Part shown: positions 1 to 9,150 of the stretch, one piece after another
Position numbering within the stretch: position 1 is the first letter of the stretch
Layout of the letters: every line of letters starts with the position of its first letter
Assembly (NCBI GenBank): GCA_016708765.1
Contig: JADJFD010000003.1
Span: 496,001-560,000, forward strand
Length of the DNA: 64,000 bases
From: Chitinophagaceae bacterium
Lineage (GTDB): Bacteria > Bacteroidota > Bacteroidia > Chitinophagales > Chitinophagaceae
Direction: 5' to 3'
Notes under the pieces: model-generated
What the model saw: only the letters and a program-made list of their open reading frames with translations
Told to the model about the DNA's origin: nothing
Databases searched by the model: none
Program-made: the position numbers and the translations under genes

Positions 1-277
1 TAACAGAACAGATATAGCGATTGTAAGAATGGAACAACTCTATCCGTTGCCGTATAAACAGTTGGGAGAACTGCAGCAGAAATATAGTAAGGCCACATGG
101 TTTTGGGTACAGGAAGAGCCACAGAATATGGGAGCTGCTTCTTTCTTGCAAATGAATTTGAAGAGTATCAATTTTGGAACGATTAGCCGTCAGCCTTCTG
201 CATCAACAGCAACTGGTTACAATAAAGTACATCATCAAGAGCAGGCGGAAATTATTGAAACAGCATTTAGTATTTAA
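1..277 (+). CDS. sucA: 2-oxoglutarate dehydrogenase E1 component, C-terminal end (partial)
   Basis: This is the last ~91 codons of the thiamine-diphosphate-dependent E1 subunit, which decarboxylates 2-oxoglutarate in the TCA-cycle dehydrogenase complex. The frame is open from base 2, upstream of the first ATG at 29, so the gene enters from outside the window. It reads DIAIVRMEQLYPLP, then the family-typical WVQEEPQNMGA, then SASTATGYNKVHHQEQ before TAA at 275. These motifs match the E1 C-terminal domain that contacts E2. In many Bacteroidota odhB follows directly; here it lies about 10.7 kb away at 10970. A stem-loop terminator follows the stop. Confidence 0.93.
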   Translation, partial: NRTDIAIVRMEQLYPLPYKQLGELQQKYSKATWFWVQEEPQNMGAASFLQMNLKSINFGTISRQPSASTATGYNKVHHQEQAEIIETAFSI

Positions 278-299
278 TTTTATTTTAGAATAAATGAAT

Positions 300-327
300 A
301 AAGGCTATCTGAAAAGATAGCCTTTTG
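300..327. terminator. Stem-loop terminator after sucA
   Basis: An 11-base arm AAAGGCTATCT, a GAAA loop and the perfect complement AGATAGCCTTT run into a short T tract. It lies 22 bases after the sucA stop and 30 bases from the stop of the convergent lipoprotein gene, so it may serve both strands. Confidence 0.75.
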
Positions 328-356
328 TGTGAGGATAGGTTAATGGTTAATAGTTA

Positions 357-905
357 TTAAAAAGGGATTTTTGCATTTACTGTTTTGCTTGCTCCATCGC
401 TGTTATAAAGTGTCAAATCTTTAATGACGAGGCTTCTGTCTGAAATAGTAATACTGCCAGTTGATTTACTGGAGCCGACAAATGGTTTGTCTCCTAAATC
501 GCTTCCTACGCCAGATAACGACACAGTTACAATTCCCGGTTCTGGCTCTGTCATGGGCAGCATGGAACCACTATAAATTTTTAGATTGGGATTTGTTATT
601 GCATCTTTTTCAGTAATAAAAGTGGTTTGTAGTAATTCAAAATTGGCACTTGTAGCACTTTCATCATGCTGACAAAGAACTGAAAAATTACTTTTTTCTT
701 TATCGCTACTAAAGTATTGCGTCGTAACTCTTCCAGCAACAGATTTCCCATCGATTGAAAATTCACCTGTCTTTTCAGAATCACCATCGCTATTGCTCGT
801 TGTGTTTGTTTCGGTTGATGTAGCGTTATCAGTAGTGGATTTCTTTTTGTCGCCACAGGAGATAAATAAGATAATTGCTGCAAGAATAATAATTGTCTTT
901 TTCAT
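357..905 (-). CDS. Putative lipoprotein of unknown function
   Basis: 182 residues. The N-terminus is a lipoprotein signal peptide with hydrophobic core and lipobox FISC (acylated Cys about residue 17). A Ser/Thr/Asp-rich linker to about residue 45 leads into a beta-rich domain of about 135 residues that ends in KTVNAKIPF. I do not recognise the family. It is probably anchored in a membrane facing the periplasm or surface. It is the most distal of a run of minus-strand exported proteins (357-7977) and lies 31 bases after the neighbouring anchored protein gene. The overlapping frame at 596-883 is a shadow. Confidence 0.75.
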   Translation of the reverse strand: MKKTIIILAAIILFISCGDKKKSTTDNATSTETNTTSNSDGDSEKTGEFSIDGKSVAGRVTTQYFSSDKEKSNFSVLCQHDESATSANFELLQTTFITEKDAITNPNLKIYSGSMLPMTEPEPGIVTVSLSGVGSDLGDKPFVGSSKSTGSITISDRSLVIKDLTLYNSDGASKTVNAKIPF

Positions 906-936
906 GTTGTTGATTTTTTATTTTTGTTTGAGAAGT

Positions 937-1365
937 TTATTTTACGATTAGTTTCCAGGATGCGGCTGAATCCATCCATGCATCCATTGAAAATGAATTT
1001 TTGATTTTTCCATCGTTTAGCCTAATATAGGCCGATGCAGGCGAGGTGGAGCCTTCATTGATTGCCTTAACTCCAATCCAGTATTCACCCGGTGAAAGAG
1101 TTCCTAATTTATATTCAACCGGTGCATTTAAAATAGCTACCGAATCGGCTATCATTTTTCCATTAAAAAAAACCTGGATACTGTCGCCATCCTCTGCGCT
1201 TTGATCCCATACTTCCATTACAAAACTGCCGGTATTAATTTCTGTTTGCCCCTGCTGGGTAAACTCTTCCGGCTTTACTGTTTTCTTTTGAGGATAAAAA
1301 TACCAAACAGCAGCAACGATTAATAGCAATAGTATCAGTAACAATATTTTTTTCTTATTATTCAT
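937..1365 (-). CDS. Membrane-anchored protein of unknown function
   Basis: 142 residues. A Lys-rich start and one hydrophobic segment (about residues 6-24) act as an uncleaved anchor or signal; no lipobox Cys is visible. The remainder is a small, probably beta-sandwich domain (VMEVWDQSAEDGDSIQVFFN, then LSPGEYWIGVKAINEGS) resembling Ig/fibronectin-like carbohydrate or protein-binding folds, but I cannot assign a family. It shares direction and export character with its neighbours and is separated from the upstream gene by 130 bases carrying a hairpin. Confidence 0.7.
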   Translation of the reverse strand: MNNKKKILLLILLLLIVAAVWYFYPQKKTVKPEEFTQQGQTEINTGSFVMEVWDQSAEDGDSIQVFFNGKMIADSVAILNAPVEYKLGTLSPGEYWIGVKAINEGSTSPASAYIRLNDGKIKNSFSMDAWMDSAASWKLIVK

Positions 1366-1430
1366 TTATAAATGTTTAAGAGTCATCGGTAATATGCTCA
1401 TCCGTGTTAATGTTGTACAAGTGTGTCCTT

Positions 1431-1482
1431 CGTTCCTCAGGATAAACTGTGCAAGGAACGATGATAGTAGTAATGCAGCTGG
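1431..1482. repeat. Hairpin plus dispersed short repeat
   Basis: CGTTCCT at 1431-1437 pairs with AGGAACG at 1454-1460. The overlapping tract from 1458 (ACGATGATAGTAGTAATGCAG) recurs almost exactly at 53931-53956 with one extra base and one substitution. It sits in the gap between two exported-protein genes. Confidence 0.4.
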
Positions 1483-1495
1483 TAACATAAGTGTA

Positions 1496-3190
1496 TTAAT
1501 CTTTTGTTTCATTTGACATCATTAATTTCAAGTTGAAATCCACTTTGGTGTCGGCAGGTGTTTCTGTTCTTGTAAATGTTTTTTCCAGAGTAGTAAACTC
1601 TCCTTTCTTAATCATATCGAGTGTAACAGTTGGCGATGCATCTGCCATTCTCATTGTTCTCGTTAAAATAAATCTGGCAGTAGTAATGGGATAACTGAAT
1701 ACTTCTGCTTGTAAACTTAACGGGTTGTTTTTTTGCTGTACAATTACAAGACTTCTGTTAACAAGTGTCTGGTCTAATTCTCTATGTGCCGGCATTAATT
1801 TTATTACCATTTTCCCATCTACCATTTGAGCCTCTAATGGAAAATAGAAAGAGCCGGGTACAATACTTCTTGCTACAACACCAAAGCCAGGATCCTTTTC
1901 TCCTAAATTAAATGAAGGTACTATGGCTGGCATTCTTAAATACTTGATAACATCCCAGCTCGATTTATCTTCTACGGCCCACACATCATCTGTAAATTCC
2001 ATTTTTGTTACGTTGCCATCAATATAACCGCTCAATTTGGGAGAAGAACCATTTAGCGCCGTTTTTTTACAATAAATAGAAATTTTTGCGCTATAAGTAA
2101 TTTTATAACGCATATACATTTTCCCGTTATTTTTAAATTCCAAAGTATAATCGCCTGTTAATGGACCTTTATATTCGGCGCAATATTTTTTGAATAGCTG
2201 CTCCATGATATGCTGTGTTAAATCGCCTGCTATGCCAATTCCAAAGCTGACATTTCCCAAATTTTGAAGACTTCCTTTTGCACTTAAAAATGCTTTGCCG
2301 GATTGTGTAAGTAAAAATTTATCATTGTCTTCAATTTTTTGTGGAGCAAGGCTTTCCAATGCTTTTGGCCATCCTTTGTCAATCAGTATATTATCCACTA
2401 TTGTAATTATACTTTTGCTGACTACATTCATTACCGTTGAAAGCAATGCGCAGGATTCTTTTATTACATAGGCAGTATTGCAGATGTTGGGTTCTTTTTC
2501 TTTATTAGCACCTAAAGTTTTTTCAACTTGTTCCAATTCTTTCGATTTTTCCTGTGCAATACTAGAAAGTTTTCCTAATGGTGCTGCTAATGTTTTATTA
2601 AGCTCAGGATATTTTTTTGCAAGAAGGAAAGCATCAACTAGAGCATTTTTTATTTGTTTACCGGCTTCTTTAAATTCTGATATTTTGGCTTTTACTTTTT
2701 GCAATTCTTTTTTAGTTTGTTCTTTATCCGGGGCACTTATATCAGTAGCTATGGCAGCTTGTATGGCCTCTTCTATTTTGATCATGGCTTTATCAACTGC
2801 CTTATCAAGTTTTTCAACTTCATCGTCAGCGGCATCAAGTTCTGCTGTTACAGTAAATTCAGCTGTGGCTGTTTGTTTTTTGTCGGATGCATAAGCTATT
2901 ACTTTGTATTTACCCATTTCGGTTGGGGTATACTTAAGAGCATATTCACCGGTTTTTTTATCGGCTCTTGTTGTAAGATTATCGGTCCCGCCTTTTGGTT
3001 TTATAATTTCAATTATTACTTGCCCTGGCTCATCGCTTAAACTATTGCTAAAGCCAGCCAATTCTACTGCTCCATCTATATAGCTTTTTGTAGTAATTAC
3101 TTTTACAGAAATAGGTAAACCTTCTTTTTTGTCCTGCGACCAAAGAGTTGATGCAAACAATAAGAAGACTATGGATAATTTATATTTCAT
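1496..3190 (-). CDS. Secreted coiled-coil protein of unknown function
   Basis: 564 residues with a cleavable signal peptide (LLFASTLWSQ). Residues about 22-115 look like an Ig-like domain (ISVKVITTKSYIDGAVELAG, ending YKVIAYASDKKQTATAEF). Residues about 118-230 are strongly helical and charged, likely coiled coil (VEKLDKAVDKAMIKIEEAIQ). The C-terminal half is mostly beta-type sequence with LTGDYTLEFKNNGKMYMRY. No catalytic motif is visible and I do not recognise the family. Its start lies 6 bases after the stop of the upstream HMA-like protein gene, so the two are almost certainly co-transcribed and may act together. Confidence 0.75.
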   Translation of the reverse strand: MKYKLSIVFLLFASTLWSQDKKEGLPISVKVITTKSYIDGAVELAGFSNSLSDEPGQVIIEIIKPKGGTDNLTTRADKKTGEYALKYTPTEMGKYKVIAYASDKKQTATAEFTVTAELDAADDEVEKLDKAVDKAMIKIEEAIQAAIATDISAPDKEQTKKELQKVKAKISEFKEAGKQIKNALVDAFLLAKKYPELNKTLAAPLGKLSSIAQEKSKELEQVEKTLGANKEKEPNICNTAYVIKESCALLSTVMNVVSKSIITIVDNILIDKGWPKALESLAPQKIEDNDKFLLTQSGKAFLSAKGSLQNLGNVSFGIGIAGDLTQHIMEQLFKKYCAEYKGPLTGDYTLEFKNNGKMYMRYKITYSAKISIYCKKTALNGSSPKLSGYIDGNVTKMEFTDDVWAVEDKSSWDVIKYLRMPAIVPSFNLGEKDPGFGVVARSIVPGSFYFPLEAQMVDGKMVIKLMPAHRELDQTLVNRSLVIVQQKNNPLSLQAEVFSYPITTARFILTRTMRMADASPTVTLDMIKKGEFTTLEKTFTRTETPADTKVDFNLKLMMSNETKD

Positions 3191-3196
3191 ACATAT

Positions 3197-3721
3197 TTAT
3201 TTGCAGGGATCAGCTATAGATTTAGTTGGCTTTTTGGTATCAGCTTCAAAACCATTTTGCCGGACAATTTCAATTACTTTGTTTCTAACATCGGAATTTT
3301 CCTGGGAAAGGTATAAGTTGCCGTTGTCATTATCAATCATTGCACTGATTACTCCATCAGCATTTCTTAGCATTGTTTCTATTTTCTTCTTACCTGTTTC
3401 GCAGCGAATGTTGGTTTTTATAATTACTTCCTTAAACGTATTTTCAATATTGCCGCTTCCTTCATTATTATCTGAAGTAGAGTTGTCGGGTGTAGATTCA
3501 ATAACTTCTTTTTCAGTGTTGGATTTGTCTGATTTTGGGTCTCTTTTTTTGCCTGTAATAATACTGTCAATTTTATCAACGCCATTATTAATTACTTCGT
3601 CAGTTTTTTGATCAGCTTTTCGCTCAGCAGTTTGTTTTACTTTGTCCTTTAATCTTTTTCCTAATTGTGCATTTGCAGTTTGTAGCGAAAAAAGAAGGGT
3701 TAGAATGAATAAAAGTTTCAT
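3197..3721 (-). CDS. Secreted protein with degenerate HMA-like domain
   Basis: 174 residues. A signal peptide (LLFSLQTANAQ) is followed by a Lys/Asp-rich low-complexity linker and, from about residue 93, a domain with the layout of heavy-metal-associated (HMA) folds: IKTNIRCETGKKK, then LRNADGVISAMIDNDNG, then IVRQNGFEA. The usual CxxC metal site is CxxG here, leaving one Cys, and another Cys stands near the end (DPCK). The 846-ORF protein at 4527-7037 carries the same domain with the same CxxG and trailing NPC. Metal binding through CxxC is therefore doubtful; a structural or single-Cys role is an inference. Confidence 0.75.
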   Translation of the reverse strand: MKLLFILTLLFSLQTANAQLGKRLKDKVKQTAERKADQKTDEVINNGVDKIDSIITGKKRDPKSDKSNTEKEVIESTPDNSTSDNNEGSGNIENTFKEVIIKTNIRCETGKKKIETMLRNADGVISAMIDNDNGNLYLSQENSDVRNKVIEIVRQNGFEADTKKPTKSIADPCK

Positions 3722-3754
3722 ATTGCAAATTTTTATTGCTGTTATTAAATTGAG

Positions 3755-4468
3755 TTAACGGTATCCGGGAGTAAACTGCGATATTTTTATATACTGATTT
3801 TCTTTCCTGTTCCATTCGCTCTTTGGAATTGCTATGACCTCATTTGTTTTAACAGTTTCGGGTATCCACTTTTCTGATCTTGAATACATAGGCTTTACTG
3901 CCCTTTTATGAATAAGAATAATTTTCCCTGTTTCATCGTAGTAAGGTTCGTCAATAGTAGTTGATTGTTTTTGAGTATTTGATATAGGCGATAAAAGTAA
4001 ATACAACTTGACGCCTTTATAGTTATACTCTTTTATTTTACTGGCATTTGTTGCTAATGCCAGTTTACTGATAGTTTCAGGTAGATGTCCGTATTGCTTT
4101 GTTTCCCGCAGATTTGTTGTATCAACTAGCATAGTTCGGATTGTAATTATTTTTTCTTTTTCAATGGTGTCGGGTGTTATTTTATTAAAGCCTGCTATGC
4201 CGCCCTTCATCCAGGTTGCCATTAATTGACAATCATAGTTATAAAAACGGGTAGTAATTAATTTATCTGGATAGATTTTTTCGGATGCAGGGGAGGTGAT
4301 TGTAAATGAAAACCAAGGCTGCCCTTTGTATTCATACTCGGTTACTGCTCTTGGTGTTGCGTATGTAATATTGTTAATGCAAGGAGGCAGGGTATCAGTA
4401 GCAGCATAACAATTACTGTAATGAAATATAGTTGAGTAAACAGCGATATGGAATAGAATCTTTTTCAT
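3755..4468 (-). CDS. Exported protein of unknown function
   Basis: 237 residues with a signal peptide (MKKILFHIAVYSTIF, cleavage near CYAATD). The mature part is soluble, Thr/Lys-rich and probably mixed alpha/beta; PWFSFTITSPASEKI and YDETGKIILIHKRA are its clearest blocks. No known domain is recognised. It lies between the two HMA-like proteins, 58 bases after the stop of the larger one and 33 bases before the smaller one, in the same minus-strand series. The short frame at 3624-3815 that bridges the gap is a shadow. Confidence 0.7.
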   Translation of the reverse strand: MKKILFHIAVYSTIFHYSNCYAATDTLPPCINNITYATPRAVTEYEYKGQPWFSFTITSPASEKIYPDKLITTRFYNYDCQLMATWMKGGIAGFNKITPDTIEKEKIITIRTMLVDTTNLRETKQYGHLPETISKLALATNASKIKEYNYKGVKLYLLLSPISNTQKQSTTIDEPYYDETGKIILIHKRAVKPMYSRSEKWIPETVKTNEVIAIPKSEWNRKENQYIKISQFTPGYR

Positions 4469-4526
4469 GTTCTGTTATAAACTTTTGGCGAGTTGGTGTT
4501 AACTCTCACCAAATGAAAATGGAATA

Positions 4527-7037
4527 TTATTTTACCAAGGGATAAGTTTTACTTGGTCCTGTCCACTTAAAAATATCTATTCTGAAATCTGTACATAAGT
4601 CATCAAACCAGGGGATGGGAATACATAAGCCTGCTGTAAAATATATTTCACCCGACAAAGCAGTGATTTTTAAAGCAGCCTCTAGGTCTACATCTTTGTT
4701 TGCTTTGGCACTTATGGGAAGATCCACTTCTATCACTTTTACATTGGCCACTATTGTTGCATAGGCAATGGCAGCATCCACTCCACCTTTTCCAGTTAAT
4801 GTCAGATCCAGGTGCGGAGTAACAGATGTGGATAAGCTTACGGTACCGTCAGTAAGAGTATCAATAGTGGACTGGCGGGTAAAGCTTGCATTGCTGGACA
4901 TATCCACAGTTATACGACAGGGCACTGGTCCAATAAAAAATCGTTCATCAAAAAGATTGTAAACTAAACTTCGTGTTGTTGTATATCCTGATGCTTTTGT
5001 GTAATGCTCGGTCGTCTCTCCGTCGAATATGGAGTAATTAAGCTGATAACCAGGATAATTATTCATATCATTACTTTTCTTTTCGGCTCCAGGTCTCCTA
5101 ATAGGTGGTCTTCCCTGTGTGTATTTTTTAGTGTAATCTGAAGAAAAGTTTGCAGCAATAAAAGATTTTCTCTCATACTTGGGTTGATCATTATCCAGCA
5201 AGTACCAAAAATTATAATACTGGGCACCTATTTCTACATCGCCAGAGAGCTTTGCATTTTCAGAGATGACTAGGGTAGCCTCATCTCTTTTAGTTGAATA
5301 GGTAGCATTTAAATTGCTGGATTTGTAATACATGCCAAACAAGCCGGTAGGGTCGGTGAAGGCGTCTTCAAAACCGGCATTCACTTTTTTATCCTGGCCT
5401 ATGAATATTGGAACATCGATCTTGCTTTCTAATACAGCTGTATTGTAAGAGCTGTAATATAATAAATCACCTTTATCGTTATAGAATTTCACATACGCAT
5501 AATAAAGAACAGGTTTTAAGGATGCTTTAGCCAGTTTGGACAGGTCGTTTATTTTCACAGAGAAAGAGTACAATGTATGAAAGGAGGGTGGAGCATCGCC
5601 TGAGACCGTCACATTTTGAGTGCCGTATTTTGAAAAGACAGGCTTCTTAAAATTAAAATTCCCGGTAGCCAATATATTCGTGTTGTCATTTGGCTTTCTA
5701 TCAGGGTTGTCGGATATCTCCAAAACACAATTGCTGATATTTAACGATTGTAGCATTTTCGCATCTAAACTGAGTGTTAGATCAAGGGGGCATTGTGTAG
5801 TACATTTTGTATTGTCAATAAAGCTTGAAGTGCTAATGTTTCCCTGGAACTCTCCTGTGTTTGATATGATCCTTCCAAAATATACTCCGACATCGCCGCC
5901 TATTACTGTCGAAAATTTGCTAAATACATCCGGCAGTTTATTATGCTTGGTTTTTATTTGCAGAATTTTATTGAATTTATTGCCAGTGCCATTGTTCAGA
6001 GCAGCATCCTGTAATATTTTGGTTGCATACTTTGGTGTTTTTAATAATGCATTCGGGTTAGTTAATTTATAGTTTAAAGCACTGAATGCATTTCGTTTTC
6101 TTAATGTACGACCACGGAAATTCAACTCTCTTTCCATTTCGTTCACCTGTTTTAGGATTTCTTCACCACTCGCCATCTTTACTTCTCCATCAGGTGCTGT
6201 CCAGGTATAAATGCTATCCATTTTAAAACCTTTTTGAGCAGCATCAGGTGTTACTACAAAAGCAACATGCTTTATTGGAGCAATTGCAAAACCTTTTTTT
6301 GCATCAAATATGTTACGGCCGGTTTGCCTTGTGTATTTTTCTTCTGGCTCAGGTTTTTTTATGCATGGATTTTTATCCGGCGAAGCAGATTTTTTGCTGC
6401 CAGCATTAAATCCATTTTCATTGATGGTTGCCAGTAATCCTGAATAAGGTGTTCCATCACTACTATATTTAATAATCACCGTTCCTCTTGGATCGATCTT
6501 CACATCCTGCACACCATCTAAGGCTTTTAGTGATGCCATCAGTTTTGTTTTTCCATCCACACAGGTTGCATTGGTACGGATTACCGTGGCACCTGTTGCA
6601 TCTTTTACTTCCTCGTTATTTTCATTGCTATTATTGCGAACAGGTTCTGTTGCTGTTACTTTTTTCTTAAAAAGATATTCTGCAAAGGGAACACCATTGT
6701 TTCCAATTGAAACTTTCAGCCAGTAAACTTCTTTGTCTTTTAGTAAGGCATTTTTAAGATCATAAGAATAAGTATTGCCTGATTTTGTATGCGTATTGGT
6801 GTACTCTTTTCCTTTTCGTACCAGATATTCTTCAGGTGTGTACACATCCAGTGTTACAACGGTTACAGGTGCAATGGTTTCGAAGATTATTTTTTTGTTT
6901 ACTTCGTCGAACCTTATCTGAAAAGAATATTGGTTCTTATAAGATGTTTCTACGCCACCAATTATTGAGTATTTTGACTGCCCAAAAGAGGCAAGGGAAA
7001 CTAAAAAGAATAAAAAGAAAGAAGCTATTGTTTTCAT
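4527..7037 (-). CDS. Large secreted protein with HMA-like domain
   Basis: About 836 residues. I chose the second Met (7037; MKTIASFFLFFLVSLASFGQ, a clean signal peptide) over the ATG at 7067, because the latter would overlap the upstream gene, whose stop ends at 7048. Residues about 145-225 form a degenerate HMA-like domain (NATCVDGKTK, LKALDGVQDVKIDPRG, INENGFNAGSKK, then NPC), the same type as at 3197-3721. The long remainder is mostly beta-rich and ends in a region with two Cys-containing strands (LCIPIPWFDDLC). No enzyme motif is seen. Size and layout suggest a cell-surface or matrix protein; function unknown. Confidence 0.75.
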   Translation of the reverse strand: MKTIASFFLFFLVSLASFGQSKYSIIGGVETSYKNQYSFQIRFDEVNKKIIFETIAPVTVVTLDVYTPEEYLVRKGKEYTNTHTKSGNTYSYDLKNALLKDKEVYWLKVSIGNNGVPFAEYLFKKKVTATEPVRNNSNENNEEVKDATGATVIRTNATCVDGKTKLMASLKALDGVQDVKIDPRGTVIIKYSSDGTPYSGLLATINENGFNAGSKKSASPDKNPCIKKPEPEEKYTRQTGRNIFDAKKGFAIAPIKHVAFVVTPDAAQKGFKMDSIYTWTAPDGEVKMASGEEILKQVNEMERELNFRGRTLRKRNAFSALNYKLTNPNALLKTPKYATKILQDAALNNGTGNKFNKILQIKTKHNKLPDVFSKFSTVIGGDVGVYFGRIISNTGEFQGNISTSSFIDNTKCTTQCPLDLTLSLDAKMLQSLNISNCVLEISDNPDRKPNDNTNILATGNFNFKKPVFSKYGTQNVTVSGDAPPSFHTLYSFSVKINDLSKLAKASLKPVLYYAYVKFYNDKGDLLYYSSYNTAVLESKIDVPIFIGQDKKVNAGFEDAFTDPTGLFGMYYKSSNLNATYSTKRDEATLVISENAKLSGDVEIGAQYYNFWYLLDNDQPKYERKSFIAANFSSDYTKKYTQGRPPIRRPGAEKKSNDMNNYPGYQLNYSIFDGETTEHYTKASGYTTTRSLVYNLFDERFFIGPVPCRITVDMSSNASFTRQSTIDTLTDGTVSLSTSVTPHLDLTLTGKGGVDAAIAYATIVANVKVIEVDLPISAKANKDVDLEAALKITALSGEIYFTAGLCIPIPWFDDLCTDFRIDIFKWTGPSKTYPLVK

Positions 7038-7047
7038 GAATATTTTT

Positions 7048-7977
7048 TTAAAAATCATTGTTTTCATAGGTTTTTACGACTTTAAAATCTTTATCGAAAT
7101 CAATTGACCAGACTGATCCTCTGGCAGGATTCGACGTTCTTCTTGCTCGGAATGCTTTCGTAGAGCCATCGGAAAATTCGAGTCGAATGAAGATTATTAC
7201 ATCCCATAAATCAGTAGGCATATTTGTTAAAGTTAAATTACCGCCATTTGCAAAATCACTAACAAATACATTTTTGGATTTGGTATCAACGTTGAATATT
7301 TTTTTATCAGAATAATCCCATTTTGCCGGATCTTCAATATAGAGCCCACCAACAACATATTTGTAAAAATCTGGAACGCTTCTAGGTTTCCTTGTCAATT
7401 TAAAATCCACCCACTTTCCTGCCTCTTTATCATGATCCATGGTTGTAAAATTAGCACTGATGTTGATCAGTTTTGGCCCTTTTTCTACTGGTGCAGCGTT
7501 GGGGGATGTTACGATATGTGTCTGGTCGAAAGTTATTCTTCCGTCATATCTATCTTTTGTTGCATAGTATAATTGGTAATAGCCTTTGGTCCCACCTGGC
7601 ATCTTAGCCCTTAATTCACTTAATAAAAACTTATCGGAAAATACTCCTCCATTATCATATTGATGATCAATGCTACATAGTTCTTTTTTAGTAACTACAT
7701 CCAGAATTTTTGAATGGCAAAGGTAAAAAACTGCATCTGATGCAATTCGGAGAACATCATCTTGTATCCATGCATAGAGGTACTTATGGTTAGCCTTAAA
7801 CTCATCACTGATTTGATAGATGGATGGTTTCGGCCAGTAGTTCTGATATAAAGTTGCTTTTTGCTTAGCGGTTTCGTTGAATTTAGCAATCTTTTGTTCC
7901 TTAGATATCTCTACTACCTGAGCTAAGCTGTAAAGTGAAATAGTGAGAATGAATGTCGAAAAGATGAACTTTTTCAT
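7048..7977 (-). CDS. Exported protein of unknown function
   Basis: 309 residues with a signal peptide (FILTISLYSLAQ). The mature part has an N-terminal helical stretch, a central block with LPELRAKMPGG-like loop sequence, and a C-terminal beta-type region (VFVSDFANGGNLTLTNMPTD). It does not match a family I know. It is probably the first gene of the minus-strand exported-protein series, with the next start 11 bases after its stop. About 97 bases separate it from the end of the sensor kinase gene at 8074. Confidence 0.75.
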   Translation of the reverse strand: MKKFIFSTFILTISLYSLAQVVEISKEQKIAKFNETAKQKATLYQNYWPKPSIYQISDEFKANHKYLYAWIQDDVLRIASDAVFYLCHSKILDVVTKKELCSIDHQYDNGGVFSDKFLLSELRAKMPGGTKGYYQLYYATKDRYDGRITFDQTHIVTSPNAAPVEKGPKLINISANFTTMDHDKEAGKWVDFKLTRKPRSVPDFYKYVVGGLYIEDPAKWDYSDKKIFNVDTKSKNVFVSDFANGGNLTLTNMPTDLWDVIIFIRLEFSDGSTKAFRARRTSNPARGSVWSIDFDKDFKVVKTYENNDF

Positions 7978-8073
7978 GTTTTTTATTTTGCTTATCTAAA
8001 AGTAGAATAACTAGTACGGTTATTCTGGATAAACCGACGAAGGAGGGGTGGAAACCGATGAATGTAAATGTGC

Positions 8074-9150
8074 TTATACTATTTTAAGGTTGATTTCTAC
8101 CAATGTTCCACCATTGGCTGGCATCAGAAATGTTACAGTTGCATTTATTTTTTTTGACAACTCATCTACCAGCCTGAGTCCAATTCCGTTGATGGATGAA
8201 GAATTTTCCGGGGATGAGAGGGTTTGAAGATAGTTTTCCTGAGTGAAAGTGGCGCCATCATTTTTTATATGCAATGCGATAGTGTTCTCCCTTTTTTTAG
8301 TGTAAATATTTATAATTCCATTATCTGGAGATGCTTTAATAGCATTCTGTAATAGATTTCGGACAATGGTCTGTAGAAAATAGGTATCGGTTTGTGCCGA
8401 ATCACCATCGTTTATAGTTTGCTGGTAGCTGATATTCTTAGCATCGCTATTGAGCTGTAATAATTGTTTGCAAGTTTCTACCACAGGAATTAACTCCACT
8501 GTTTGTAAAGAAGTTTTGAACTCATTCATCTGCGTTTTGCTCCACAATAATAAATCTTCCATTGTTTCTAACAAGGAACCAGTTGCTGTTTGTATTTTAT
8601 TACTTAACTCATTTTTTTGTTCCGTATTCAGTGCATCCGGATTTAATTGCTGTAGTTTTAAAAACTGATATACTTGGCTGATTGGGGAGCGGAGATCATG
8701 CCCTATTATGCTGAACAATTTTGCTTTTGTACGGTTGGCTTCTTCCAAATCTTTATTTAGTAATGTTAATTTTTCTGCATTCTTTTTTTTGTTTCTGTAA
8801 AACAAAAACAACGTAGCGGCAATTAATAGCAGCCCCGCAATGCCTGCAAGCATCCACATTTTTTGTTTTCTGGAAAAGGCGAGTTGTGTTTTTTGCAAGT
8901 CTATTTCCTGTTGTTTGCTTTTATTTTGGAATCTTGCTTCGGCATTGGCCATACTTTGTTGAGCTGCATTTGCATCTAGAGAATCTTTCAGTGGCAAATA
9001 TTTTGCATAATAGGAGCTAGACTGCATCCAGAGCCCCAAACCTTCGTAGCAAGTTGCTAATTCCCGTAATACAAATGATAATGCTGGTACACTTAAATAT
9101 GATCCAATAGCTTCTGCTTTCTTAAGATGAGATAATGCTTCGTTGTATTT
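8074..9150 (-). CDS. Sensor histidine kinase, C-terminal part (frameshifted)
   Basis: Downstream half of a broken sensor kinase whose N-terminal half is at 9093-10175. The frame is open from the homopolymer at 9148-9154. It first completes a TPR (KYNEALSHLKKAEAIG, LRELATCYEGLG), then has a coiled linker, one membrane segment (MWMLAGIAGLLLIAATLFLF), a HisKA H-box (FSIIGHDLRSPISQ) and a HATPase_c domain (N-box LLQNAIKASPDNG, G-box NGIGLRLVDEL). The ATG at 9039 would give a kinase without sensor, so the continuous frame is preferred. The kinase should autophosphorylate on the H-box His and pass phosphate to the adjacent LytTR regulator. Confidence 0.85.
   Translation of the reverse strand, partial: KYNEALSHLKKAEAIGSYLSVPALSFVLRELATCYEGLGLWMQSSSYYAKYLPLKDSLDANAAQQSMANAEARFQNKSKQQEIDLQKTQLAFSRKQKMWMLAGIAGLLLIAATLFLFYRNKKKNAEKLTLLNKDLEEANRTKAKLFSIIGHDLRSPISQVYQFLKLQQLNPDALNTEQKNELSNKIQTATGSLLETMEDLLLWSKTQMNEFKTSLQTVELIPVVETCKQLLQLNSDAKNISYQQTINDGDSAQTDTYFLQTIVRNLLQNAIKASPDNGIINIYTKKRENTIALHIKNDGATFTQENYLQTLSSPENSSSINGIGLRLVDELSKKINATVTFLMPANGGTLVEINLKIV

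Noticed and set aside
5620..6072. Plus-strand frame of 150 codons
   Set aside because: It is antisense to the large secreted protein gene and shows no protein-like pattern.
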